Origin: Hymenobacter gummosus
GTDB lineage: Bacteria; Bacteroidota; Bacteroidia; Cytophagales; Hymenobacteraceae
NCBI RefSeq assembly: GCF_003970915.1
Contig: NZ_RXOF01000016.1
Coordinates: 107,078-171,077, forward strand
Direction: 5' to 3'
Length of the DNA: 64,000 nt
Shown: positions 59,301-64,000 of the stretch, piece by piece
Layout: every line of letters begins with the position of its first letter
Position numbering within the stretch: position 1 is the stretch's first letter
Made by a program: the position numbers and the translations under genes
The notes under the pieces: generated by a model
Databases searched by the model: none
The model's input: only the letters and a program-made list of their open reading frames with translations
Told to the model about the DNA's origin: nothing

Positions 59301-60293
59301 GTCGGCAACGCCTTCTTCAGCTACCTCGCCGTCGACGCGTCCGGGGCTGAATCGGCCGCGGTGCTCTACAGCCTGCCCGTGGGCGCCGACAACGCCGCCG
59401 TGTACACGGCCGCTCCGGCCAAAGGCGGTACGCTGGAAAATGCTTACCAGACCGGGGACGTGATTACCAGCGTGGCCGACGCCAACGGAGCCGAGTACAG
59501 CTTCAACAGCGCCACCACCCAGACGACGGTAACCGACACCGGCGTGCGCACCGCCACCACCGACGCGGCCGGCACTGCCACCCTGAGCGGGCTGGGCCTG
59601 GCGCTGAGCCCGACCACCGGCGCCATCACCGTGCAGAACCGCACCCTGCTGCGCGCCGGCTCGTACTCGCTGAGCGTGACGACCGTGGACGAGTACGGCG
59701 GCGTGACCACGCAGACGGTGCCCTTCAGCATCGGCCTCGGCCCGCTGCCGGTGGAGCTGGTGAGCTTCGAGGCCGCCGCCCGGCAGCAGGACGCCCTGCT
59801 GACCTGGCGCACGGCCCAGGAGAAGAACAACGAGCGTTTCGACGTGGAGCGCAGCCTCGACGGGGTGACGTATGAGCAGGTGGGTGAGCTGGCCGGCTAC
59901 GGCCACAGCACCACGGCCCGGCAGTACCGCTTCGTGGATGCCGGGGCCGCCCGTCCCGGTCAGCAGCTCTACTACCGCCTGCGCCAGGTCGACTTCGACG
60001 GCACGGCTACCACCTCCGAGGTGCGCGTGGTGAGCTTCGCCAAAGCCGCTACCGTGGAGCTGAGCCTGTTCCCGAACCCGGCCACCGACGTGGTGCGCGT
60101 GCGCCTGACGGGCAGCACTGGCGCGGCCCAGGCCACGCTGTACAGCGCCACCGGCCAGCTGCTGCGCAAGCAGGGCTTCGATGCCGCGCAGGCTGCTACC
60201 CTGGACGTGCAGACGCTACCGGCCGGCACCTACCTGCTGCGCGTGCAGGCCGCCGACGGCACCGTGTACACCCAGCGTCTGGTGAAGCAGTAA
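53325..60293 (+). CDS. Giant T9SS-secreted surface protein (PA14, cadherin-like, seven DUF11 repeats)
   Basis: This 2,322-residue protein has a signal peptide to 'ATQAQAQ' and a beta-rich N-terminal domain. A PA14 domain (about 345-515) includes 'FNDDMGFFASRTPALRRF' and 'GSYTFYLNSDDASYLWLD'. Two Ig/cadherin-like units (about 525-620 and 629-710) carry 'VVLNDSDQEQ' and 'TYSYTPNTGYTGPDSFTY'. A CBM-like jelly roll follows (about 722-904). Seven DUF11 repeats (about 1009-1890) start with lines such as 'SVTFTLTTTNNG' and 'VTYLVRVLNDG'. A further Ig-like unit, an FN3-like domain and the T9SS type A sorting domain ('LFPNPATDVVRVRL', ending 'VYTQRLVKQ') complete it. It should be exported by T9SS as an adhesin or matrix protein. 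Confidence 0.93.
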   Translation: MRQTLRLWTLLGAMISLGAATQAQAQCAASTLDFSTRNSGETWQSRTVAVPTGGTTISSGSYSPTSGNTVFDIDNINGARMMYWYNDYADGVGTNRTSSVTFTFSRAVSDLSLVVHDIDAAANFTDQVSFVGSGGVLPTLTLSGSGSGAPTVNSGTATVTGTANVTDNTQGSVTASFGSPVTSVTITYRNAANTDVPAGQAVGIGRISWCRALPVANDVTNSSTLQNTAAQTSINGLSSTVDGSVTRYNVTQLPSANEGILYYASSTTIFGTTYSPVQLSTDLTTSQAGSLRFDPAVSFAGGNATFRYTVTDNFNATSAPATFSIPIQAIALTSGASCGASYLDGSTHTGLTAEYYNGYFNDDMGFFASRTPALRRFDAHLDFTTNASWGSLVTAGAGTGSDANPENFSARYRGSIYIPNTGSYTFYLNSDDASYLWLDEAALAAVPTAASATINHGTAHNLSKKASASITLSAGMHNLLIFYGEGSTDNALTFTFAGPGTGGEQLVPTSYLCAGPGKLPPRANNVTSTLPAIGYALAPLSGTDADGSVASFTIETGPANGTLQLNGTPIAAYQSIPVAQAGNLTFVPNPGYAGTTSFTYHAYDNLGMRSATPATYTINAPNRAPLVGNDSRDVPLNTTVSGNVVLNDSDQEQNAFTVTLGTAPAHGTLTLNPNGTYSYTPNTGYTGPDSFTYTACDNATPSLCSGAATVSLRVFSTSTACTSATGTNLLQNPAFSSGNTGFTTNYRYVASGYVAGDGASGLYPEGTYAVGANASTFHPNFQGTGHTGGTGDNFLMVNGAASIRTLYSQTVTVQPGRYYTFSAFFNNLLAPGSNGGVPELGFVINGESVSGTIALNESPDQWVRFSDVWYSGSSTSATFEIRNVSTALGGNDLAVDDVYFGSCNLAPTAVADAATLSSGSSVTINVLSNDVDPESSFNAATIDLNPNQSGQQTTLSVTGGTFEVVSGQVRFTPTSGFVGTATASYTVQDTGGAPTNQANIVVTVPPTTADLALNLTAPASGATVTAGQSVTFTLTTTNNGAAAASGVAPTLQLPAGLTGPGTGGALTFSNGGNYDAATGLVTFPVTSLANAATLTNGVTFLAPGAGPISGAAGVTATTPDANTANNTASATINVAAGFDLTTAIGGPASAGTSTALTYTVVTRNAGPSAATGVTQTVSLPGNLTGLFVSNNGTYAYSAGTNTTVVTFPELSMLPAGQTVSNTITVPAPASAGTFAATASVAASGETTTSNNSASASTTVNATSGTPANLLVAVAATSNGSAVSSVAPGAPLTLTITATNAGPGPASGVVGRLALPAGLDPASLTISGGGSYDAATGVVTWNAGTLTAGTSLTATVQLAAPAYGPVLAAASLSSTSADAVMGDNAATAVVTINPTADVATSIVGPTTVTAGQRVSYTVTTRNNSGSTAYNVQQLVRLPPAVANLSYTSNLPAGTVDVQPNQTLLSYPVVSSLAPGQSFTNTITFDAPAAGSFQPLAYVTSGTADNVASNNTSALTVTTSRASDVTATVSGPSVVVSGTPVVYAIRTLNTGTSPAASVSTTVQLLTDLSGVVVRDEAGTVISGAYNASTGVVTFPTTTDMAVGLAGALTRTISFTAPDVAALNVTAVAGVSSTTNDLSRSNNTATFSTSVLRPTTAAQDLSVALSSGASQTAGQSLTYTLTTTNNSSTAATNVVQQVVLPAGLSGVTATNGGSYDPATGLVTFPVLSTLAGSGTQTNTITLTAPGAGPLTAVASVGSASSDGTPANNTAVSSVAITPVANVRTVVRSAGTALTGTALAGQPVTYLVRVLNDGPSPAANVGFRVQIPSGLSGVSAPGGSYDMGTGFVTYPAATSLPVGQEASLAYTITFAAPATSYGVTATATTSTTQSNSADDSQTYTTTLLNQAPVADMKQNALTAPDGNTATSPLPISPLSARDADGSIASFVLTALPASGQGTLFYAADGTNFSPVTLTNGRFSLPAANAGNLRFRPASGFVGNAFFSYLAVDASGAESAAVLYSLPVGADNAAVYTAAPAKGGTLENAYQTGDVITSVADANGAEYSFNSATTQTTVTDTGVRTATTDAAGTATLSGLGLALSPTTGAITVQNRTLLRAGSYSLSVTTVDEYGGVTTQTVPFSIGLGPLPVELVSFEAAARQQDALLTWRTAQEKNNERFDVERSLDGVTYEQVGELAGYGHSTTARQYRFVDAGAARPGQQLYYRLRQVDFDGTATTSEVRVVSFAKAATVELSLFPNPATDVVRVRLTGSTGAAQATLYSATGQLLRKQGFDAAQAATLDVQTLPAGTYLLRVQAADGTVYTQRLVKQ

Positions 60294-60314
60294 ACGCTGC
60301 CACACCTCGGTTTG

Positions 60315-60353
60315 AAAAAGCCGCTGCCTGATTTCGGGCGGCGGCTTTTTTGT
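60315..60353 (+). terminator. Rho-independent terminator of the giant gene
   Basis: 'AAAAGCCGCTGCCTGA' pairs imperfectly with 'CGGGCGGCGGCTTTT', followed by further T. It lies 23 bp after the stop codon. Confidence 0.85.
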
Positions 60354-60380
60354 TTGGGGAGTGAGGCGGGTAGATAAAAT

Positions 60381-60565
60381 AGCACGTCATCCTGAGCAGA
60401 GCGAAGGACCTTGCTCTCACCACGCACCAACTGAGAAGCGCAGCCACCTACGCCCCGAGGTAGCGGCGCTCCTTTTCGCCATTGTTGACGGAGCGTCCGC
60501 GCATTGGTATCAGCGGTGGTGCAGGGGCGGAGAAAGGTCCTTCGCTGCGCTCAGGATGACGTGCT
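60381..60565. repeat. Inverted repeat, 32-bp arms ('AGCACGTCATCCTGAGC' family)
   Basis: The arms 60381-60412 and 60534-60565 match at about 30 of 32 positions and are separated by 121 bp. The arm begins 'AGCACGTCATCCTGAGC' and ends 'GCGAAGGACCTT'. It shares the first ten bases and several later words with the element at 26368-26469, so the two are related families. There is no coding content in the spacer. Confidence 0.75.
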
Positions 60566-60680
60566 GTGTTGCCCGATGCCGAAGCCAACCCGCCCAAACA
60601 TAATCCGGCGGCTGGCGGTTGAAGAAGCCCGCCGCGCCACGCTGGCCCGGTTCCCGTCACCCATACCCGCGTAAAAGCGC

Positions 60681-61529
60681 ATGTCCGCAACTCCCAAACA
60701 CTGGTTTATTACCGGCGTCAGCACCGGCTTCGGGGCTGTGCTGGCCGAGCTAGCCCTCCAGAATGGCGACAAAGTAGCCGCCACCTTCCGCCAGCAGGAG
60801 CAGGCCGACGAGTTCAATCAAAAAGCCGGTGAAAACGGCCGCGGCCTCGTCTGCGACGTGACCGACGAAGCCCAGGTCAAGCAGGCCGTAGCCGCGGCCA
60901 TCCAGGCCCTCGGTCACCTCGACGTGGTGGTCAACAACGCTGGCTACGGCTCCCTGGGTAGCATCGAGGAAATCGACGACGCGGAGGTGAAACGCCAGTT
61001 CGAGGTGAACGTGTATGGGCCCCTGCGCGTGCTGCGGGCCGTGCTGCCCCACCTGCGCGAACGGCGCAGCGGCCACGTCCTGAACATCACCAGCATCGGC
61101 GGGCTGAAAACCTTCCCCGGCGTGGGCGTCTACAACGCCAGCAAGTTTGCCCTCGAAGCCCTCGGCGAAAGTCTGGCCCAGCAGGTCGGCCCGCTGGGCA
61201 TCAAAGTCACCAACATCGAGCCCAGCGGCTTCCGCACCGACTGGGCCGGCCGCTCGGCCAACGTGGTCAAAACCAACATTTCCGACTACGAGGAAACCGT
61301 GGGCAAGAACCTGGCCGGCATTCAGGGCTACAGCGGCCGCCAGCCCGGCGACCCGCAGCGCGCCGCCCAGATCATGTTCGACCTCGTGCGGCAGGACAAC
61401 CCGCCGCTGCACCTGCCGCTGGGCAAAGCCGCCGTCAAAGGCGCCCGCGACAAGTTCACCGCCCTGGTGCAGGAGCTGGAAAGCGTGGCCAGCCTCGGCG
61501 AGTCGGCCGATTTTCCGGAAGGGCAGTAG
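60681..61529 (+). CDS. Classical short-chain dehydrogenase/reductase (SDR)
   Basis: This 282-residue NAD(P)-dependent oxidoreductase has the cofactor motif 'TGVSTGFG' (11-18), 'NNAGYG', 'NVYGPLRVL', the catalytic Ser in 'NITSIGG', and Tyr/Lys in 'YNASKFALEALGESLA'. The C-terminal 'PLHLPLGKAAVKGARDKF' tail is found in a common bacterial and fungal SDR group annotated simply as oxidoreductase. It differs from the SDR at 4992 in the Tyr-motif surroundings and tail. ATG 60681 is standard. The gene is flanked by a repeat element upstream and a terminator downstream. The substrate is unknown. Confidence 0.92.
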   Translation: MSATPKHWFITGVSTGFGAVLAELALQNGDKVAATFRQQEQADEFNQKAGENGRGLVCDVTDEAQVKQAVAAAIQALGHLDVVVNNAGYGSLGSIEEIDDAEVKRQFEVNVYGPLRVLRAVLPHLRERRSGHVLNITSIGGLKTFPGVGVYNASKFALEALGESLAQQVGPLGIKVTNIEPSGFRTDWAGRSANVVKTNISDYEETVGKNLAGIQGYSGRQPGDPQRAAQIMFDLVRQDNPPLHLPLGKAAVKGARDKFTALVQELESVASLGESADFPEGQ

Positions 61530-61545
61530 GCTGACTTTGCCTGAC

Positions 61546-61580
61546 AAAAGCCCCTTGGCTGCCAAGTTGAGGGGCTTTTT
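61546..61580 (+). terminator. Rho-independent terminator of the SDR gene
   Basis: 'AAAAGCCCCT' pairs with 'AGGGGCTTTT', with a 14-base loop that can pair further, followed by T. It lies 17 bp after the SDR stop codon and just before the convergent paralog gene. Confidence 0.85.
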
Positions 61581-61586
61581 GCAGCT

Positions 61587-62168
61587 TTAGCAGAGTGTGC
61601 TGACGAAGAACTTCTGAGCAATAAGGTAATTGCGGCCGATAAGCAGGAGCTGATATGGGTCTGTACCAGGAATGCTGGACGAGTGGGCCGCCGGTGGTTT
61701 GAAGTACGTTTCCACGCCGTGCCGGGCACAGATGTCGGCTATGGCCCGGACCGCCCCAACGGGTGCGCTATTGAGGATGATGCCGCCGGTGCGTGTCAGG
61801 TCGGGGACAAGGTTGCAGGCCTGCAGCCGCCACCACCACATGGCCCAGGTAGGCGGTGCAAAGTCGTACCACTCTCCGGCCTGGGCCCGAATTTCCTGAC
61901 GAATAGCCGTTAGCAGGGCCGGGGCATCGGTAAGGTAGCGCGGAGTGGCCCGGGCCATCAAGGTGGCCGCCGGCCCCTGTACTCCGCTCAGCAGCGGGTG
62001 CTCGTGGTGAAAGGAAACCCGGCCGCGGCTGCCTCGCCGCAGGTAGGCGCTGATTTTGCCCCGAAAGTCAATGCGGTGAACTTCGGTGTCCGTAACCAGT
62101 TCGAGGTAGGTGCTCTGGGTATAGCGAATCAGGCCCGAAGGATACAGCTGGGCAAATTGAGTCATCAT
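61587..62168 (-). CDS. Hypothetical protein, tandem paralog 1
   Basis: This 193-residue soluble protein begins 'MMTQFAQLYPSGLIRYTQST'. It has blocks 'LVTDTEVHRIDFRGKISAYL', 'VSFHHEHPLLSGV', 'LMARATPRYL', 'WAMWWWRLQACNLVPDLTRT' (Trp-rich) and 'YQLLLIGRNYLIAQKFFVST'. It has no signal peptide or obvious catalytic motif. It is about two-thirds identical to the next gene (62377) over most of its length, and the bases around both start codons are also duplicated, so this is a recent tandem duplication. I recognise no family. The gene converges with the SDR. Confidence 0.75.
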   Translation of the reverse strand: MMTQFAQLYPSGLIRYTQSTYLELVTDTEVHRIDFRGKISAYLRRGSRGRVSFHHEHPLLSGVQGPAATLMARATPRYLTDAPALLTAIRQEIRAQAGEWYDFAPPTWAMWWWRLQACNLVPDLTRTGGIILNSAPVGAVRAIADICARHGVETYFKPPAAHSSSIPGTDPYQLLLIGRNYLIAQKFFVSTLC

Positions 62169-62210
62169 GCCCGGAAGCTAACGGCCAAGCAGCTTGCAAA
62201 GCAAACCGCA

Positions 62211-62250
62211 AACAAAAGCCCCTCGGCAGCACTGCCGAGGGGCTTTTGTT
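62211..62250 (-). terminator. 19-bp-stem terminator between the paralogs
   Basis: 'AACAAAAGCCCCTCGGCAG' pairs perfectly with 62232-62250, loop CA. Read on the minus strand it ends in 'GGGGCTTTTGTT', fitting a terminator of the gene at 62377. Confidence 0.85.
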
Positions 62251-62376
62251 GTACCCAGAGCCGGGGTCCTATTGAAGCCTGAAAATGACGCTACAAGTGG
62301 TTGAAAAACTGTTTGTTGCGTGTGGTGTAAAGATAGGCAAAAACTGTTTTGGTAGTGGCATTGGTAGCGCACTCAG

Positions 62377-63006
62377 TTATCTAGGTTTTTTGAGGAATTG
62401 TGGGGGCAGTTTTGCGGACGAATTACCTATCAGTGTGCTCACGAAAAACCGGCGGGCAATTAGGTAGTTACGGCCGATAAGGAGCAGTTGATAAGGTGGA
62501 GCAGCGGATAGGGAAACAAAACGGTCCCAGGCTGGACGCCAGTAAGTTTCTACCCCGTGTTCGGCGCAAATAGCGGCAATAGCCTCGGCTACGGAGACTG
62601 GCACGCTCTCCAGAATGATGCCCCCGGTACGAGTCAGGTCCGGGCGCACGTTATGTGCCGCTAACCGATGCCACCACATGGACCAAGTGGCGGGCGCGAA
62701 GCTGTACCACTCGCCAGCCTGAGCCTGCAGTTCTTGGCGAATGGCCGCCAGCAGGGCTGGGACGCTAAGTAAGGGGTAGGGAGTAGCCCGGGCCATTAAG
62801 CTGGTTAAGGGGCCGTGGACACCATTGAGCAGGGGGTGGTCGTGGTGGAAGGAGACGGGGCCGTGGGTGCCGCGCTGCAGTCGGGCGCTGAGTTTGCCCA
62901 CGAAGTCGATGCGGTGGACTTCGGTGTCGGTGACGAGTTCGAGGAAGGTGCTTTGGGTGTATCGGATTAGGCCGTAAGGATAGAGCTGAGCAAATTGCGA
63001 CATCAT
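62377..63006 (-). CDS. Hypothetical protein, tandem paralog 2
   Basis: This 209-residue protein shares the plan of 61587: 'MMSQFAQLYPYGLIRYTQST', 'LVTDTEVHRIDFVGKLSARL', 'VSFHHDHPLLNGVHG' and 'YQLLLIGRNYLIARRFFVST'. It has a 16-residue C-terminal tail ('GNSSAKLPPQFLKKPR') that the other copy lacks. Differences are spread along the length, so both copies look under selection rather than one decaying. It is divergent from the metallophosphoesterase at 63052, with only 45 bp between start codons, so both promoters must overlap there. The function is unknown. Confidence 0.75.
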   Translation of the reverse strand: MMSQFAQLYPYGLIRYTQSTFLELVTDTEVHRIDFVGKLSARLQRGTHGPVSFHHDHPLLNGVHGPLTSLMARATPYPLLSVPALLAAIRQELQAQAGEWYSFAPATWSMWWHRLAAHNVRPDLTRTGGIILESVPVSVAEAIAAICAEHGVETYWRPAWDRFVSLSAAPPYQLLLIGRNYLIARRFFVSTLIGNSSAKLPPQFLKKPR

Positions 63007-63051
63007 GGCCGGAAGCTACTGGGTTTTCGGCAGTCAAGTAACCGGTTGCTG

Positions 63052-63774
63052 ATGCGCGTGCTTGTTATCCCTGATATTCATGGCCGCACCAACTGGGTGC
63101 CGCTGGTGACTGAGTTCCTGGCCGGAGCTGAGGCGGCTGATCGGGTCGTGTTTTTGGGTGACTACAACGACAGCTTCACGGTGCCGGACGACGTGATGCT
63201 GGATAACTTCATTGATGTATTGCTGCTGAAAGAGCGGGAGCCGGCGCGCGTGGTGCTGTTGCTCGGCAACCACTGCTTTCCTTACCGGTTCTGGCCGCAG
63301 TTTCAGTGCTCGGGTTTTCGGCCCACACTGGCGCCGGCGTTGCATCTGCTGTACAAGCATCATAGCGAGTATTTCCAGATTGCCTATCAGGCGAGACCCT
63401 ACTTGTTTACCCACGCTGGCGTGTCGGAAATGTGGCTGGAAGTAAACCGATTGGCTATTCGGATACTGTGCGGTCGTTACGCGACGACGGAGAACCTGGC
63501 GGCGGTGCTCAATCAGCTGTTGACGAGTGAAGAAGGTCGGCGGCTGTTGTGGCAGGTGTCGGGTTACAACGGCGGGCGCGACCGGGTAGATGGTCCGCTG
63601 TGGGTACGACCGGTGCACCTGCGGCGAGGGCTGCTACCGGGTGTTATTCAGGTAGTGGGGCACACGCTGATGCCGGATATCGTGAGGGAGGTAGACGACG
63701 TGGCGCAGACCGGCGTGCTATTCACAGATTGCCACGACCGACGGCCGGAAGAGGTATTGACTTTGGAGCTTTAA
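63052..63774 (+). CDS. Calcineurin-like metallophosphoesterase
   Basis: This 240-residue protein has the phosphoesterase motifs: 'VLVIPDIHGRTNW' (Asp/His), 'VVFLGDYNDSF' (GDxxD), 'VVLLLGNHCFPY' (GNH), 'YLFTHAGVS' and 'QVVGHTLMPDIV' (GHT). In the GDxxD motif the residue after Asp is Tyr, as in the bacterial serine/threonine phosphatase-like and ApaH-like group. It could hydrolyse phosphoproteins or nucleotides. ATG 63052 begins the fold; in-frame upstream codons extend into the divergent promoter. The next gene on this strand is the IS1-like transposase. Confidence 0.88.
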   Translation: MRVLVIPDIHGRTNWVPLVTEFLAGAEAADRVVFLGDYNDSFTVPDDVMLDNFIDVLLLKEREPARVVLLLGNHCFPYRFWPQFQCSGFRPTLAPALHLLYKHHSEYFQIAYQARPYLFTHAGVSEMWLEVNRLAIRILCGRYATTENLAAVLNQLLTSEEGRRLLWQVSGYNGGRDRVDGPLWVRPVHLRRGLLPGVIQVVGHTLMPDIVREVDDVAQTGVLFTDCHDRRPEEVLTLEL

Positions 63775-63829
63775 CCCGTCGGAATGAGCCGAGCTAATTG
63801 GTAGGGTGGCGCCTGGATGGGCGGCGGCG

Positions 63830-63867
63830 CATACCAGCGTCATACCTAAACCATACTTAAAGCATAC
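63830..63867. repeat. CATAC direct repeats with 11-bp period
   Basis: CATAC lies at 63830, 63841, 63852 and 63863, exactly 11 bp apart, giving four sites on one face of the helix. The bases between vary. It ends about 8 bp before the IS1-like end. It could be a regulator-binding array or an IS-insertion target. Confidence 0.6.
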
Positions 63868-63874
63868 TCCAGCG

Positions 63875-64000
63875 GTGGTGGCCCAAGTAGGGTGTTAGCC
63901 GTATAAGCGGGTATGGATACCTGCCCGCACTGCCGCTCAACGAAGTTGCGCAAACACGGCTTGGCCCGTAACGGCAAGCAACGCTATTGCTGCCCAGATT
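63875..64000 (+). mobile_element. IS1-like insertion sequence, left end, cut by window
   Basis: The sequence starting 'GGTGGTGGCCCAAGTAGGGT' at 63875 resembles an IS1 left terminal repeat (GGTGATGC-type start). It is followed after about 38 bp by the start of an InsA-like zinc-ribbon protein. The right part of the element lies outside the window, so the exact end and the target duplication cannot be checked. Confidence 0.65.
63913..64000 (+). CDS. insA: IS1 family InsA-like protein, N-terminus (partial)
   Basis: ATG 63913 opens 'MDTCPHCRSTKLRKHGLARN' and then 'GKQRYCCPD', up to the window edge. The CPxC pair, followed by the basic stretch and a second Cys pair ('YCCPD'), is the zinc-ribbon of IS1 InsA, which binds the IS ends and, by frameshifting with insB, forms the transposase. 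Only 29 residues are visible. The gene continues beyond the window. Confidence 0.75.
   Translation, partial: MDTCPHCRSTKLRKHGLARNGKQRYCCPD

Overview
The window is GC-rich bacterial chromosome from a Bacteroidota member, most likely Hymenobacter or a close relative in the Cytophagales. The evidence is a C-terminal type IX secretion (T9SS) sorting domain on a 2,322-residue surface protein, TAnnTTTG-like promoter elements close to start codons, a PorE-like OmpA protein, a GH92 mannosidase and a GldL-like small membrane protein. No rRNA, tRNA, CRISPR array or prophage was seen. The organism call is inference from gene content.

Layout. 0-5.8 kb: the end of an EamA transporter, a PD-(D/E)XK nuclease-like protein, an OmpR-type two-component system whose two genes are separated by a 34-bp-arm inverted repeat, and a divergent HxlR regulator/SDR pair. 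5.8-13 kb: a tripartite RND efflux system (adaptor, pump, outer-membrane factor), preceded by a small membrane protein and two copies of a 36-bp putative operator. 13-20.7 kb: a NarL-type histidine kinase, a lactonase-like beta-propeller, a cupin, an NTF2-like lipoprotein and several unknown proteins, ending in an AT-rich gene. 20.7-30.6 kb: a GH92 glycosidase, a HigB/HigA-type toxin-antitoxin pair, a WYL regulator next to a VOC protein, a 21-bp minisatellite, a GNAT acetyltransferase and a PL1 pectate lyase lipoprotein. 30.7-36.6 kb: lpdA, trxA, a TPR lipoprotein, a small HNH protein and unknown proteins. 36.6-41.7 kb: sbcD and sbcC with a REP-like element filling the gap between them. 42-53 kb: an AT-rich methyltransferase gene, a persulfide-dioxygenase-like MBL-rhodanese protein, a Spy-like protein, an amino-acid permease, an orphan LuxR-type response regulator, a RICIN-PD40-OmpA protein, a beta-propeller-like protein and a broken small gene. 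53.3-60.3 kb: the giant T9SS-exported DUF11/PA14 protein. 60.3-64 kb: an SDR, two tandem paralogs of unknown function, a metallophosphoesterase, and the left end of an IS1-like element cut by the window edge.

How the parts fit. The OmpR-type system sits just upstream of the RND operon, and the duplicated putative operators in front of the efflux genes suggest a regulator-target relation. The GH92 enzyme, the pectate lyase and the T9SS adhesin are typical secreted equipment of a polysaccharide-using surface bacterium. The strongest non-gene signal is the range of small repeats: GTAG-headed REP hairpins (three sites), two related families with 'AGCACGTCAT' arms, an AT-rich inverted repeat inside the two-component operon, a 7-bp tandem array running into a start codon, a 21-bp/7-codon minisatellite and an 11-bp-periodic CATAC array. 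No single undescribed defence or metabolic system is convincingly shown. The best candidates for something new are the repeat families, the minisatellite, the broken small gene and the tandem paralog pair beside the IS end.
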